DNA of 64,000 nt from Anisus vortex (Eukaryota; Mollusca; Gastropoda; Planorbidae), in contig OX421507.1 of the NCBI GenBank assembly GCA_949126835.1, positions 26,920,822 through 26,984,821 of the forward strand. The letters run 5' to 3'. The translations under genes and the position numbers were made by a program. The notes under the pieces are model-generated. The model made no database searches. It saw only the letters and a program-made list of their open reading frames with translations, and had not been told where the DNA came from. Every line of letters starts with the position of its first letter. Positions within the stretch are counted from its first letter, which is position 1. Of this stretch, positions 1-9,812 are shown piece by piece.

Positions 1-2
1 AA

Positions 3-91
3 GTCGACAGGTATAATATGGTGAAACGAGCTTCCATACTAAACAGGGCGGAGCAACTGCTAGATGCCAGACGCAGTCAGTATAGTGATGG
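3..91 (+). CDS. upstream coding exon A (partial at window edge)
   Basis: Reads V-D-R-Y-N-M-V-K-R-A-S-I-L-N-R-A-E-Q then LLDARRSQYSDG, with donor G|GTAAGT after base 91. It leaves two bases (gg) that join the first base of exon B to give Gly. The other two frames have stops. The exon may continue left of the window, or the ATG at 18 could be a start. No known domain is recognised; it is basic and likely disordered. It is either the N-terminus of a long isoform of the DCX-EMAP gene or part of a separate upstream gene. Confidence 0.6.
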
Positions 92-190
92 GTAAGTACT
101 CATTATTATCACACCTTTTTATTTTTTATTTTATATTTATATTAAATATTTTTTTTGTATTTCAGAAGTTCCTTTATACAGAACCTTATT

Positions 191-440
191 ATGGCCGCTG
201 GTCGAGCGGCAGCGCGTTCGACTGGCGATCCGAAGGTTCTGGGTTCAAATCATGGTGCAGGCTATGATTTTTTTCCCGGGACTTGAGGGTGCCGCTGAGC
301 TATGACGGGTACCTGACACTATATGGGGTAAAGTAACGGCGGCTGGGCATTGTGCTGGCCACACATCCCGTCGTATGCCGTGGCCACAGAAACTGGTGAA
401 CATCAGCCCTATGATCAGATTTGTCTGAAGAGTACTTTAC
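191..440 (+). mobile_element. tRNA-derived SINE (family S1), plus
   Basis: tRNA-like head with A box (TGGTCGAGCGGCAGCGCG) and B box (GGGTTCAAATC), then the family body GGGTACCTGACA, GGGTAAAGTAACGGCGGCTG, CATTGTGCTGGCCACAC and tail AGAGTACTTTACTTA. In the intron between exons A and B. Confidence 0.92.
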
Positions 441-441
441 T

Positions 442-929
442 TATTGCGTCCAGTGCTAATCATAGTCAGAGTTAAGTCTCTTAATGAATAACTGCTTCAT
501 ATAAAAATATACCTTTTCAAATAGTATCATGTTCGTTCATTCCTCAATATATAATCAAAGTTACTCTTTCAAAGCAAAAGGTCTGACTGAATAACATTAC
601 AAAAAAAAATCTTCAAAATTAAAAACAAACATATGTTATATTTGGAAAGTAAAGATGGATATGCAATGTGCTGATCACAAAAAAAAAATCCACTTGTGTG
701 CCGTTTTCACGGAGATGTTGATTCAGTAAACCCATTTACAAACTCAGAATATACTATATACTATAATATTCTATAATATGGTTATACATAATGTAACACT
801 TAAAAGATTTAGTCAATTATAAAGTAAAAGAGTAATTGCCTCGAGTGAGCTAAGAAACTGTAGAACCCATGCAATGATTCTGTCTGTTCTGCTCTGCGAG
901 CACCTTTAGCATTCTTCTATGCCTGACCA
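442..929. other. intron sequence, nothing recognised
   Basis: AT-rich sequence between the SINE and the hAT element; no repeat partner or exon seen in the window. Confidence 0.6.
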
Positions 930-1519
930 CAGGGGCGGCTCTAGGGTTTTTGACGCCCTAGGCAAAAACAAATTCTGCTCCCTCGTTAAAGTGCCTTCGG
1001 CTGGGTCTGCCGGGTATGAAACTTCGAAAATGTTATTTTGTTAATAATTAATTGTTATAACCCAACAAAGAATTGTTTTTTTTACAACCTTTGATTAATG
1101 ACTGTGAAATGTAAATAAAACAGTTGAATGAAAAGTAACAATGGCTTTGCATTATAGATTAATAATTAGAAATCTAAATTATTATTAGAAAAGTTACATA
1201 ACACACAGTTTTTTATTAGATAGATGAGTTTATAGGTTTTATACCTGCATTATGTACAATTCTTTTAATAACAAACCGAAACTCACAGTTAGATTACAGA
1301 TAGGTTTTTCTGTTTTTTATAACACTTAAAAAAATACACAAAGACTACTTGATATTGCTTGATATTGGATTATAGTTTTCTTCACTACGGTACAAAAGCC
1401 CCTTTTTCTACTCCTAAAGACTAAAACCCTGATGGTACTTTTCTGGTACTTTTCTTGCTTTCTGCTTGGTAAATTCTTGTATGGGGGCGTTTGATTCTAA
1501 CTGTCTTGCTATCTCACTT

Positions 1520-2500
1520 TCAATAGATTATTATCGCCAGACCCACAAGTCTCTCCTGACACATTGTACTACGCAGATAGGTTTTAATTAGTTTAGGTTT
1601 TGGAAAACTTCGTACAGCACTGGCTACGGAAAGTGGAAACGTAAGCAAAATACGAAGGGCTACACAAATGTTAGGAAATCCATTTTGAAGATTCTGTTGG
1701 TAAATGTAGTTTAGGACTTCTTCAGGGTTTGATACTGAGCCATGGAGACGATGAGAAATTGCTCTTAGTTCAGAACTCTGTGGTACAGAAATGTCAGATT
1801 CATTCAAACCTTCATCTTTTTCAATTGTTAATGCTTCTTCCAAGGTTTGCACATCGACTTAACCTCTGATGTAGTCTTATTTTTAAGGTCAGAAATGTTG
1901 TACAAAGATCCAAAACACCAGATAATTTATTTAACTTGGAAAATCTTTCTTTTACCGCATAAGCAGCTGTGTCTAAAGCAGCAAAATAAAAGTGGATCTT
2001 GAAACTTTCTGAGGGGCTACCTGCAATATTTGCAGATTCATCTGTTGATTCGTAGGCTTATCAACCTTGTTCTTATTTTTTTTAAATCCGGACCTTCTCT
2101 TTTTCAAATACTGGTTCTATTCCAACTTCTTCTGCTACTTCATTAGTATCATCCAGAACTCTCTTGAACACTAAATTACTTATAGCTGTAACCAAAAACT
2201 CTTCGTTTTTTTTCAGGTGACTAACTGCTCTCTGGAGTTCTTTTCTTGCAGTATCTTACTATTTATGTTTACTTGAAACAAAATGTTGTGCTATGTGACA
2301 AGTGCAACAATACACGTGAAGTTTGAGATATTTTTAAATAACCCAAGTGCTTCTAACTTCGCAATATTGCCTCTAGATCCAATTAGTGTCTTCAGAAATC
2401 TCTTCCAAAGTATCACAAATATGAGATAACTGGTACCGCAGAGGTGTTAAGTCATCAATTCCATTGGACCATCTTGTACCAATTAAGGGATTTAATGTAC
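1520..2500 (-). pseudogene. hAT transposase remnant (C-terminal dimerisation region)
   Basis: The minus strand at 1520-1852 reads FPNICVALRILLTFPLSVAS, then AVRSFPKPKLIKTYLRSTMC and QERLVGLAI, the conserved C-terminal dimerisation motif of hAT transposases of the TTF/ZMYM-like type. Upstream (1860-2500, minus) are more fragments (ESFKIHFYFAALDTAAYAV, ERFSKLNKLSG) in shifted frames with stops. The gene is dead: frameshifts, stops and no N-terminal zinc finger found. Confidence 0.8.
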
Positions 2501-2743
2501 TCGTTTTTTGTAATTAACAGTCTGAAAATGAACAAAAACAACAACTGCATTGCCAATGCAAACAATGCAAACTCAGCGCCCTCACGACTTACGATTCACG
2601 AACTGACTTGAAGGTCACGGTCACTTTACTACTGCGAAATACCGCCGCCGTATCGCATCCAGGGAGTGGCCGGGGAAGTAAGGGGCTACCTTTTTGTACT
2701 CCGCTACGCACAGCGAGGTTGCCAAACTGAGTAGTGTTAGGGC

Positions 2744-3650
2744 TAGGGATGTTAAAACCGTTTTTTTCCAAAACCGATTTTTGGTTCTATAAAACCGGTT
2801 TAAAACCGAATTTCGGATTCCCCCCCCCGTGCAATGTCACAAGTCACAGACCAGAAAAGCCAAATGTGCGTAGTTTTGTAGGTATATCAGAAAAATACTT
2901 CAAATTTTATTAGTGTTTGCAGGGCATTAAAGGGGTTGGTTGATTTGTGTGAATACAATATGATTTTGCACACTTTAACATAACATTCTTTAGAACTTAA
3001 AAAAAAAATTGGGGCTAATTGATTTAAACCGATAATAGCTTTCAATTTTTCAATAGGGATAATCAAATTACCAATTTTCGTTGACCATAATATTAAGAAG
3101 CATTTGAAGAGGCATATATGGTAACTTGTAACATTGAAAGATTTAGATGTATTGAAAAAGTTTCGCGTAACACAAATCAAAAGAATATGTATTTAATAGT
3201 GCCGTTAATAATAAAGCACAGACGCGGTATCTAGCCGGATTGTTCAGGGTCCTAGGGAAGGGCTAGTTTGCGTCTCTCCATGGCATACATTAAAGAGCAG
3301 CACACATCTAATAGATAAGCCGACAAGTAAAAAGATTCATGTTAATTGTAACAGTAACTTAACAAATGGTTTGATGTTATTTTTATCGCAAGCCATAGTT
3401 GGTATTTGGAAACACAAGAAACACAATATCTAAGACTAAAATAATAGTGTTAGTAAGGCATTTCAGGAATTGTTTTGTGCGAATCCAACATTTTTTATTA
3501 AAAATATTTCCAATAGAACCCCCCCCCCCCCCCCCCAAAAAAAAGGGGTATTCTACATGAAGTAATGATTACCTTCCAACTTCCAACCTACAAACCGAAA
3601 TCGGTGTCAAAACTGGAATCCGGTATTCCGGTTTTCGTTTAACATCCCTA
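2744..3650. mobile_element. nested TIR element with perfect 8-bp TSD GTTAGGGC
   Basis: Left end TAGGGATGTTAAAACCG, right end CGGTTTTCGTTTAACATCCCTA, inverted to each other. It is flanked by GTTAGGGC at 2736-2743 and 3651-3658, identical. The TSD length points to the hAT superfamily. A minus open stretch (2887-3180) matches nothing I recognise. It is inserted in the hAT element 930-3886: the empty-site sequence GTAGTGGTAGGGCATA is seen in the relative at 30980-31314. Confidence 0.92.
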
Positions 3651-4392
3651 GTTAGGGCATAATTTCCTATTTTCTAAGACAACTTAAATAAAATACACTT
3701 TGCCTTTCGATAGGCCTATCTAGTAATTAATTTGTCCATGCTAGTAGCACGCAGAAGTGCTATTAAACTTTAATATAGTTTATATTTTTCAATCCCCTAA
3801 TAAAAAAAAATCCTAAATTTTGCGTCCCCAAAAATTTTGCGCCCTAGTCGGCCGCCTAGTTCGCCTGTTTGGATGAGCCGGCCCTGCCTGACCGTGTAGC
3901 ATTTTTAAACATAATACGCTCTTACTATAGGTCTAGTGTTAGACAAGACTTGACAGTGAATTATAATGGCATCCTTGTAAAATAAACATACCTAAAATGT
4001 ATGACTGCTCTAGCTGAATTGAAAATAATTTTTTTGTCATGCATTTATGTTAGTATCAATTGAGTGTCATTGTATGCGGTTGTTATTTGTTCTAATTTTG
4101 GCTTTTCATATAAAAGTTCTTGAATATCCTGTCTGAGTCAGTATTGTGTTATATTTTTAGAACAAAATTTTAGAAAAAAAATATACATTTTCCTCTGTCA
4201 ATTTTTGTTTGTTTTCAAATTCAAAAGTTCAGACTTTCTTTGAATTATTTAATTTATCTACAAACATTCAAACGCCCCGCCCCATCAAGCAGTCAATTAA
4301 TGCAGAGTTACCCAAACTAAGTAAAATAACAAAAGAACTAGTTCTTTGGAAGTGTTGGGCAACCAAACTGACCTATGAAAATGCAGGGCTAT

Positions 4393-4640
4393 TGTTGTGA
4401 GCTATTTAATCTGAAACATTGCTCTATTATTTATTATGAGCTATTTTTTTTTATGCGTAATAATAATCTCTAAGCGATAAGTCTGATGTATGACGTGGTT
4501 GTGAGTTACGGAAGTGACGTCAGAGTCTTGTGTTTTTGTCCAGGAATAAATGACGTGTTGATTTCTTTGTAATCGCATAGATAGTGATCACCTAATTTTT
4601 TCAATATTAGAATAATAATAAAGTTTGAAGTATTTTAGTT
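4393..4640 (+). mobile_element. solo or truncated LTR, same family as 8391-8679
   Basis: Begins TGTTGTGAGCTATTTAATCT and shares with the second copy ATGACGT.GTTAGTTACGGAAGTG, GAGTCTTGTGT and AATAATAAAGTT (poly(A) signal of the LTR). The 3' end is lost where a retrotransposon tail begins. No internal region. Confidence 0.85.
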
Positions 4641-4828
4641 GTCTTATCTTATACATTACGAACGCTCCTTCTATAAAGCATATTTTTGTGTCCTACGCTC
4701 ATCCGTGGTCCGAGTCTAGTTTTGCAATTGTATTAATGTTTTAAATGATGTTAAGTTACTGGTTTTCTTGGTTTGTTCAGGTAACCCGTTCCACGCCCGA
4801 ATGCCACTCGGGAAGAAAGAGTACTGAA
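4641..4828 (-). mobile_element. non-LTR retrotransposon 3' end (family L1x), minus
   Basis: TCTTATCTTATACATTACGA, CTCCTTCTATAAAGCAT, CTCATCCGTGGTCCGAGTCT and TTGGTTTGTTCAGGTAACCC. The same end recurs at 21692, 26985, 36826 and (plus) 58690, as expected for 5'-truncated copies of one LINE. Confidence 0.75.
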
Positions 4829-5017
4829 TTCTGAATTGTATTTACTCTAACAGCTATCTAACTATTGGACAACAACTAGACTACATTACGAAGACATAAT
4901 TTGAAATATATTAAAAATCTACCATTAACATTTTGTCCGAGTGTCATTTAGTATTTACTGAATTTATTTCACTTATTTACCTTATTTTACCACACCTGCC
5001 TATTCCTTGTGCGACAG

Positions 5018-5161
5018 CGGCTCTGAACCAAGCGATGAGGAAGAAGATGACGACAGCGTTAGTCACATGTCCAAGCCTGGACACAGGACTCTCAAGTATG
5101 TGAAACAGTTCGACGACAACACTAGTATCAACAGCAGCGATGACGTTTTGAACACAATGAG
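5018..5161 (+). CDS. upstream coding exon B, acidic low-complexity
   Basis: Acceptor GCGACAG|C and donor G|GTAAAA. Phase joins exon A on the left and exon C on the right. It encodes an acidic run (GSEPSDEEEDDDSVSH), then a basic stretch and a Ser/Asp stretch, the style of a disordered linker. GC content and codon choice (gac, agc) stand out from the AT-rich flanks, supporting real coding sequence. No family is recognised. Confidence 0.65.
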
Positions 5162-5262
5162 GTAAAATATCGCTTGAATACTTGTTGTTGTTTTTCATTT
5201 TCATTAGACTGAAAGTTGTCACCTTTTTATTTATAGATACATAATATCTCATTATGTGAAAC

Positions 5263-5568
5263 CAAAGACTATTATAAGATTGATCATTTGCTTTGATATT
5301 TCTGCTGTTTGATGACTTGAGGCACTTAAGTTTTTGAATTTCCGATCGCACTAAGGCCTCTAGATTTCCGGTTGAGTAATTCGCTTTGATTTTCTCAATG
5401 GAAAATTAAGATTAAAATCAAAAGTTGTATACAGCGGAAACCTTTAATGCAATCGTAGGAGCGTAGAAGACATTCATGACAGCCTTATTCAAACTTATCG
5501 GTTGCGCACGGAAAAAATAGCACATAAAAGCTCTAAAAATAGAGCATCTTATTACTGGCTAGTCCTTG
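5263..5568. mobile_element. MITE, 306 bp, 7-bp TSD GTGAAAC
   Basis: Ends CAAAGACTAT and CTAGTCCTTG; flanked by GTGAAAC at 5256-5262 and 5569-5575, identical. Interior shares TTTCTGCTGTTTGATGACTT, TTTTCTCAATGGAAAATTAA and CTTATCGGTTGCGCACGGAA with the copy at 27321-27618. Non-coding. Confidence 0.93.
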
Positions 5569-6110
5569 GTGAAACAATTAATTTAAAAAAAAACTTCCAT
5601 TGGAAGAGCTCTGGGGTTGTAATGTTTGACGAGCCTGTTGTGAGCCACTTGCCGACTGTTGCACACTGCTAGTCTTTATTGTACCTGGCACAAACATATT
5701 ATTAATTATTAGTATGCGGACATTTTTTATAGGGTAACTCATCCGTGGTATGTTTTCTAAACAAAAATACATATTTAGTAAGAAAACAAAAAAAATGTTA
5801 GGATCTTATTTATATTTGTGTGTGTGTGTGTATATACATTAGGCCATTCAACTAACCCCTTAATCTAATCTCATCCTACATTTCTCACATAAAAAACACA
5901 CAGCGTCACACATTTTTGTAAGGCCACATATCAACCAGCCCACGCTATATGTTTGACATAAAAATATCGCAAAATTTTAATGAACTTATTGCAATGTAAT
6001 GTATTACACTTTAATTAAAAAAAAACTTTTAGACTTATACATTAAATATTGTGTGAGTTATAACGCTGAAACAAAAATCCAAAGCTTCAACAACGTAAAA
6101 AAAATAATAA

Positions 6111-6350
6111 GTAAAGTACCCTTCGGACCATAGGGCTGGTGAAGCAGCGTTCACCAGTTTCTGTGGCCACGGCATACAAGGGGATGTGTGGCCAGCACAA
6201 TGCCCAGCCGCCTTTACTTCACCCCAACTAAGGTGAGGTACCCATCAGAGCTGGGTAGACTCAGGAACACCCTCAAGTCCTGAGAAAAATCCCGGCTTCA
6301 CCAGGATTCGAACACAGAGGACCTTCGGATCGCCAGTATAACGCGCTGCC
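6111..6350 (-). mobile_element. SINE S1, minus
   Basis: Reads in reverse: tail GTAAAGTACCCTTCGGACC, body CAGCACAATGCCCAGCCG, B box complement CAGGATTCGAACACAG, head ending ACGCGCTGCC before a C run. Confidence 0.92.
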
Positions 6351-6595
6351 CCCCCCCCTACCAAAAAAAAAAGAATTAAAAAATATAAATGGAACAAAAG
6401 GTTTATTTAGTAAAGTCAAGTGTCTCTATAGAATGTGACTCACCCTCTCCTCTAACTGTGCAGCACCTTATGCTGGCGTGCTCAAATTTAATGAAAAAGA
6501 CCTTCCATTTTTTTTTTTTACATTTCGAATCTTGATCTGATCGTCTCATGATTAAAAAAAAATCAAGTTATTTCTTGCTCGTAAACAACTTTTAT

Positions 6596-7355
6596 CACTG
6601 AGCTATATATATATGGAGTGCTCAAGCAAGTAAATTGTCGAAGAAAATGCGGACTTTTAAATAATATATACATGTCTAAATAATACATATTCTAATAAAA
6701 ATAATAAATAAATAAATATTCATTAAAATTACTTACTCAGTTAACATATATATGTGGTATTCAAAGCATTTATCCATAAAAATCATCAATCATTTCATCT
6801 TTTGACTTCGCCATTGATATTCTGTTTTTTTATGGTTTTGGTTTTGGTTTTTTCGACAACATAAAGTTTCTCCCCCGCAAAGAACAATGCACCATTTTCC
6901 AGTTAACAGGACATATACCTCAACCTACCTTTACCAACACATTATATAGCAGTATTGAACAACTGAAAAATACTTGTAAATATGTTTGTCTGGCATTGAC
7001 TGCAAAAGAGCAAACAGCTCTGCAGACTGGCTAATAGTAGAAGAAGAATAAGAAGACTTCGCCATTAACTTAATGAATCCGGTACTCATTAAAATTAACA
7101 CAATGTACTCGTATTATCATATAATAGAGTATAAGCTTATATATGTATATATAATGGATGTTCAGTATAAAAGAGTTCATTTTTATCAAATTTCAATGAC
7201 GCAATTACGAAAAGTTTTTAAATTTTTGGTACTTCCATGTTTATATAACTCAGTGCCATACAGTGCGCTTATCTATATTTAAAAGTCCGTAATTTCTCCT
7301 CTTTTAGGGTCTCCATTTTAATTGCTTGAGCACCCCATGTATATATAGCTCAGTG
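6596..7355. mobile_element. TIR element, 760 bp, perfect 8-bp TSD ACTTTTAT
   Basis: Left end CACTGAGCTATATATATATG and right end CATGTATATATAGCTCAGTG with matching GTGCTCAAGCAA / TTGCTTGAGCAC and CGGACTTTTAAATA inside, an inverted repeat of roughly 75-90 nt. ACTTTTAT at 6588-6595 and 7356-7363 is identical. The TSD length suits hAT. It carries a nested retroposon (6816-7054) and lies between exons B and C. Confidence 0.93.
6816..7054 (+). mobile_element. retroposon (family D) with 12-bp TSD
   Basis: GACTTCGCCATT at 6804-6815 and 7055-7066 are identical. The 3' end is AGAAGAAGAATAAGA, an A-rich simple tail. Shares TATATAGCAGTATTGAA, GTTTGTCTGGCATTGACTGC and AGAGCAAACAGCTCTG with copies at 17031-17202 and 60842-61010. 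SINE or LINE 3' end; no ORF. Confidence 0.9.
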
Positions 7356-7450
7356 ACTTTTATGCTAACGGTAGCCTACATACTTTAGTCTAAAGTCTAA
7401 AGTGATCATTTCCTGTTCTAAAAGTTCATGCCCCTATCTTTAAACTCCAG

Positions 7451-7562
7451 GTACCAGCCGAGAGGTCCAGTGTCTAAGACTGCCAGGAGGGCACGACTCT
7501 CATCGGTAAACGCCAGACTTAACAAACAGAAAAGGATTCGGGCAGCCAGAAGACAAGTACAG
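7451..7562 (+). CDS. upstream coding exon C, very basic, ends in phase 0
   Basis: Acceptor AACTCCAG|G, donor CAG|GTAGGA. It completes the Arg codon left by exon B, then encodes 37 residues rich in Arg and Lys (LNKQKRIRAARRQVQ at the end). It ends in phase 0 with a Gln codon, exactly like exon 1 at 26948, so it could splice to exon 2 at 29152 as an alternative N-terminus. If the donor were not used, translation would stop 26 nt later, with an AATAAA near 7645; it could then be the terminal exon of another gene. Confidence 0.65.
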
Positions 7563-7687
7563 GTAGGATTACAATTTTACCCTTTCTAAATTGTCAGATC
7601 CACACACACACATTGTTTTGTACGGCTCTGGTGATTTTCATAAAATAAAAAAAAACTTAATTTTAATGTCTTGATTGATTTGGTGCG

Positions 7688-8277
7688 TCATTGACAAGTC
7701 TTAATTAGACGTGACCTTTTGAACTGGGGTGATCGTGAACTTCCGGTTCTATTTTTAAATGTTTAATTATTTTAGGCATTTCCGTCAACAAAAAAGCATG
7801 CATGACAGTTGATTTCAACCTCGACGGCTAGTTCTAGTCTTTTAGAATTATACAAAGGATACAATATTTGTTTTGAGGAATCCGTTTTTAACATCAAAAG
7901 TGAGTAGGCGATAATTAATACTCAAGTGTTAGTCGCATGTAGCTTGTTTATAAAATAAATTAGTCAAGAGTTGCGTTTTCTTGGTTATTGAAAAACAAAA
8001 TGCGTAAATTCATAAAAACAAATAACAAAAATTCTTTTCCATTAAGCAAAAAGTTTGATATTATAAAAAGGTGATTATTCACTTCTGACTTTCACAATAC
8101 ATTGTTTTCTTTTGTAAACATGTTTTGGAAATGAAAGAAATTTTAATCCCCAACAAATGTTCGTACAACCAGTAACCCAGCACACAGACATGTTTCGAAT
8201 AAAATGATCGTATTCGACCGGAAATGTTTTTTCTTGTGAACTTTTATGCATGCATACACGTTAAGACTTGTCAATAC
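7688..8277. mobile_element. family F repeat with short inverted ends
   Basis: ATTGACAAGTCTTAAT at the left and TTAAGACTTGTCAAT at the right are inverted. Interior (GTTGCGT...TTGGTTATTG, AGTAACCCAGCACACAGACATG) matches 16875-17340. No ORF. No convincing target duplication, so the superfamily is open. A terminal fragment recurs at 40318-40350. Confidence 0.7.
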
Positions 8278-8390
8278 GTTGTTCGGGGGCTGTAGCGTTG
8301 ATAGCATCTTTTCTGCTACTTTTTGGGTTACTTAAGTTTTCAAACTAGGTGTTGTCGACTCAAACGTAGTTTCCTTTCCAACCATTCAAC

Positions 8391-8679
8391 TGTTGTGAGC
8401 TATTTTATCTAAAACATTGTTCTTCTATTCAATTTGTTCTATTTTATTTATTATTTAATGCGTATTAATCTCTAAATGATATGTTTGGTGTATGACGTCA
8501 TTGTTAGTTACGGAAGTGGCGTGAGTCTTGTGTGTTTTCGGGTGTTTTCGGGGTGAATGGCGTGTTGTTTGTTTGTGATCGGACGCATAGTTAGTGGTCT
8601 CTTGATTTTTCTGCACTGAATGATAATAAAGTTAAATTGTTGTATTGTATGCGGGGTTCTGAATTATATTACCTCAACA
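8391..8679 (+). mobile_element. LTR, 289 bp, TGTTG...CAACA ends
   Basis: Starts TGTTGTGAG and ends CTCAACA, the TG...CA inverted ends of an LTR. AATAAAG at about 8628 is a likely poly(A) signal. Followed after 2 nt by a primer-binding site complementary to tRNA-Lys, which shows this is a 5' LTR orientation. No gag or pol is seen downstream; a hAT MITE follows at 8836. Confidence 0.9.
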
Positions 8680-8681
8680 AT

Positions 8682-8742
8682 TGGCACCTAACGTGGAACT
8701 CGAACCCACGACCCTGAGATTAAAAGTCTGATGCTTGCTATA
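8682..8742 (+). other. tRNA-Lys-complementary primer-binding site, extended about 58 nt
   Basis: TGGCACCTAACGTGGAACTC then GAACCCACGACCCTGAGATT. The reverse complement is the 3' part of a tRNA-Lys, including the anticodon loop (CTTTTAATC), the T arm (GGGTTCGAGT) and the acceptor end with CCA. A normal PBS is about 18 nt; here the match runs through the anticodon arm and beyond. Confidence 0.8.
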
Positions 8743-8835
8743 AGTAGGCCACTCGTTTCTTTGCAGCACTCAATACTGGTGTTTCCCTACAGTTCAAAGA
8801 TATTATCAGAGCCACTTGATATCTAAAGTCTAGCC

Positions 8836-9043
8836 CAGGGATCGGCAACCTTTTGATAATAATGTGCCAAATAATCATTTTTAATTCATTCAGAGTGACA
8901 ACATTCTAAAATTCAACATCCACCCCCAATCAATTTCTTATATAAAAGACTTAAATTGCATTTTCGGGGGTCATCCACGTGCCATTGAGATTTGCTCCTC
9001 TATGTGCCAAGTCTGGCACGCGTTCGTAGGTTGCGGAACCCTG
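8836..9043 (+). mobile_element. hAT MITE (CAGGGGTCGGCAACC family), 208 bp
   Basis: Ends CAGGGATCGGCAACC and GGTTGCGGAACCCTG. Flanks GTCTAGCC and CTCTAGAC share TCTAG and match 6 of 8, like the NTCTAGAN target preference of Charlie-type hATs. Interior GTGCCAA and CTGGCACGCG typical of the family. Confidence 0.88.
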
Positions 9044-9812
9044 CTCTAGACCTTTCCATTGTGGATTGCCATCTTGGACTATTCTCCTCTCAATGCATTT
9101 CCTCGGTAGACTACGGAGTTCACTCCACCATTACATAACGTTGGTTAGGATTGCTCAACCGTTTTTTAGGCCGACCAGATTTGTGTGCTTATTTATTATC
9201 CTTAAAAAAAAATAATTGAAAATGAAATATATTTTAAGAACTAATAGATAAAAAAAATTACCTAAACAAAAGGCTTAAAAAAATCAATATCGATTTAAAT
9301 CGTTTGCATATTGTGTTGCTAGTAGTTTGTCTAAATTTGTTTCAATTTTTGTTGCAAAATACTTAGGTCTCCATTCTTTACTATTTGCAGCTTGTTTTTA
9401 TTTTTTTGACAACCAAATGGTATTAGCATAAAATCCACTTTCCACAAAAGAGGAATGCAATACTAAAATTGTTGCCAAAACTCACAGACCTAGAGAAACT
9501 GATTGATTTTCTCCCAGAGAATCGCATTTGCTTTTAAAAACTCGAGCACCGAATCCAAGTCTCATATATTATATTTCAACGATCATCTTCTGATAACCAA
9601 CCTCTGTGTCTCTGTGTGAGGTAGCCATCGCTTGTAATCCTCGTCAATGAACAATATTTATTTTGTAACATAGTACATTAGTACAATAAAGACATAGATC
9701 TAGTCAAAGACATAACAAGAAAATTAAAAAATTAGCAAACAATAAAAAATTATATCGAGACAATAATAGTACTACATATATTAATAATAATAATGATGTA
9801 ATCTACATCAGG

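Larger units (their letters stand above)
930..3886 (-). mobile_element. hAT transposon, degenerate, 2957 bp, with 8-bp TSD
   Basis: Ends CAGGGGCGGCTCTAGG (left) and ATGAGCCGGCCCTG (right) are imperfect inverted repeats. Flanks CCTGACCA (922-929) and CCTGACCG (3887-3894) form an 8-bp duplication, 7/8 identical, as expected of hAT. Minus-strand transposase remnants lie at 1520-2500. Two short relatives with the same ends are at 23360-23629 and 30980-31314. It is interrupted by the element at 2744-3650 and lies in the intron between exons A and B. Confidence 0.9.

Noticed and set aside
4393..8679. Single LTR retrotransposon spanning both LTRs
   Set aside because: The primer-binding site follows the right-hand LTR, and host exons plus two other elements lie between.
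8682..8742. Functional tRNA-Lys gene on the minus strand
   Set aside because: Only the 3' part is well preserved, the D arm is absent, and it sits two bases after an LTR end, so a primer-binding site is the better reading.
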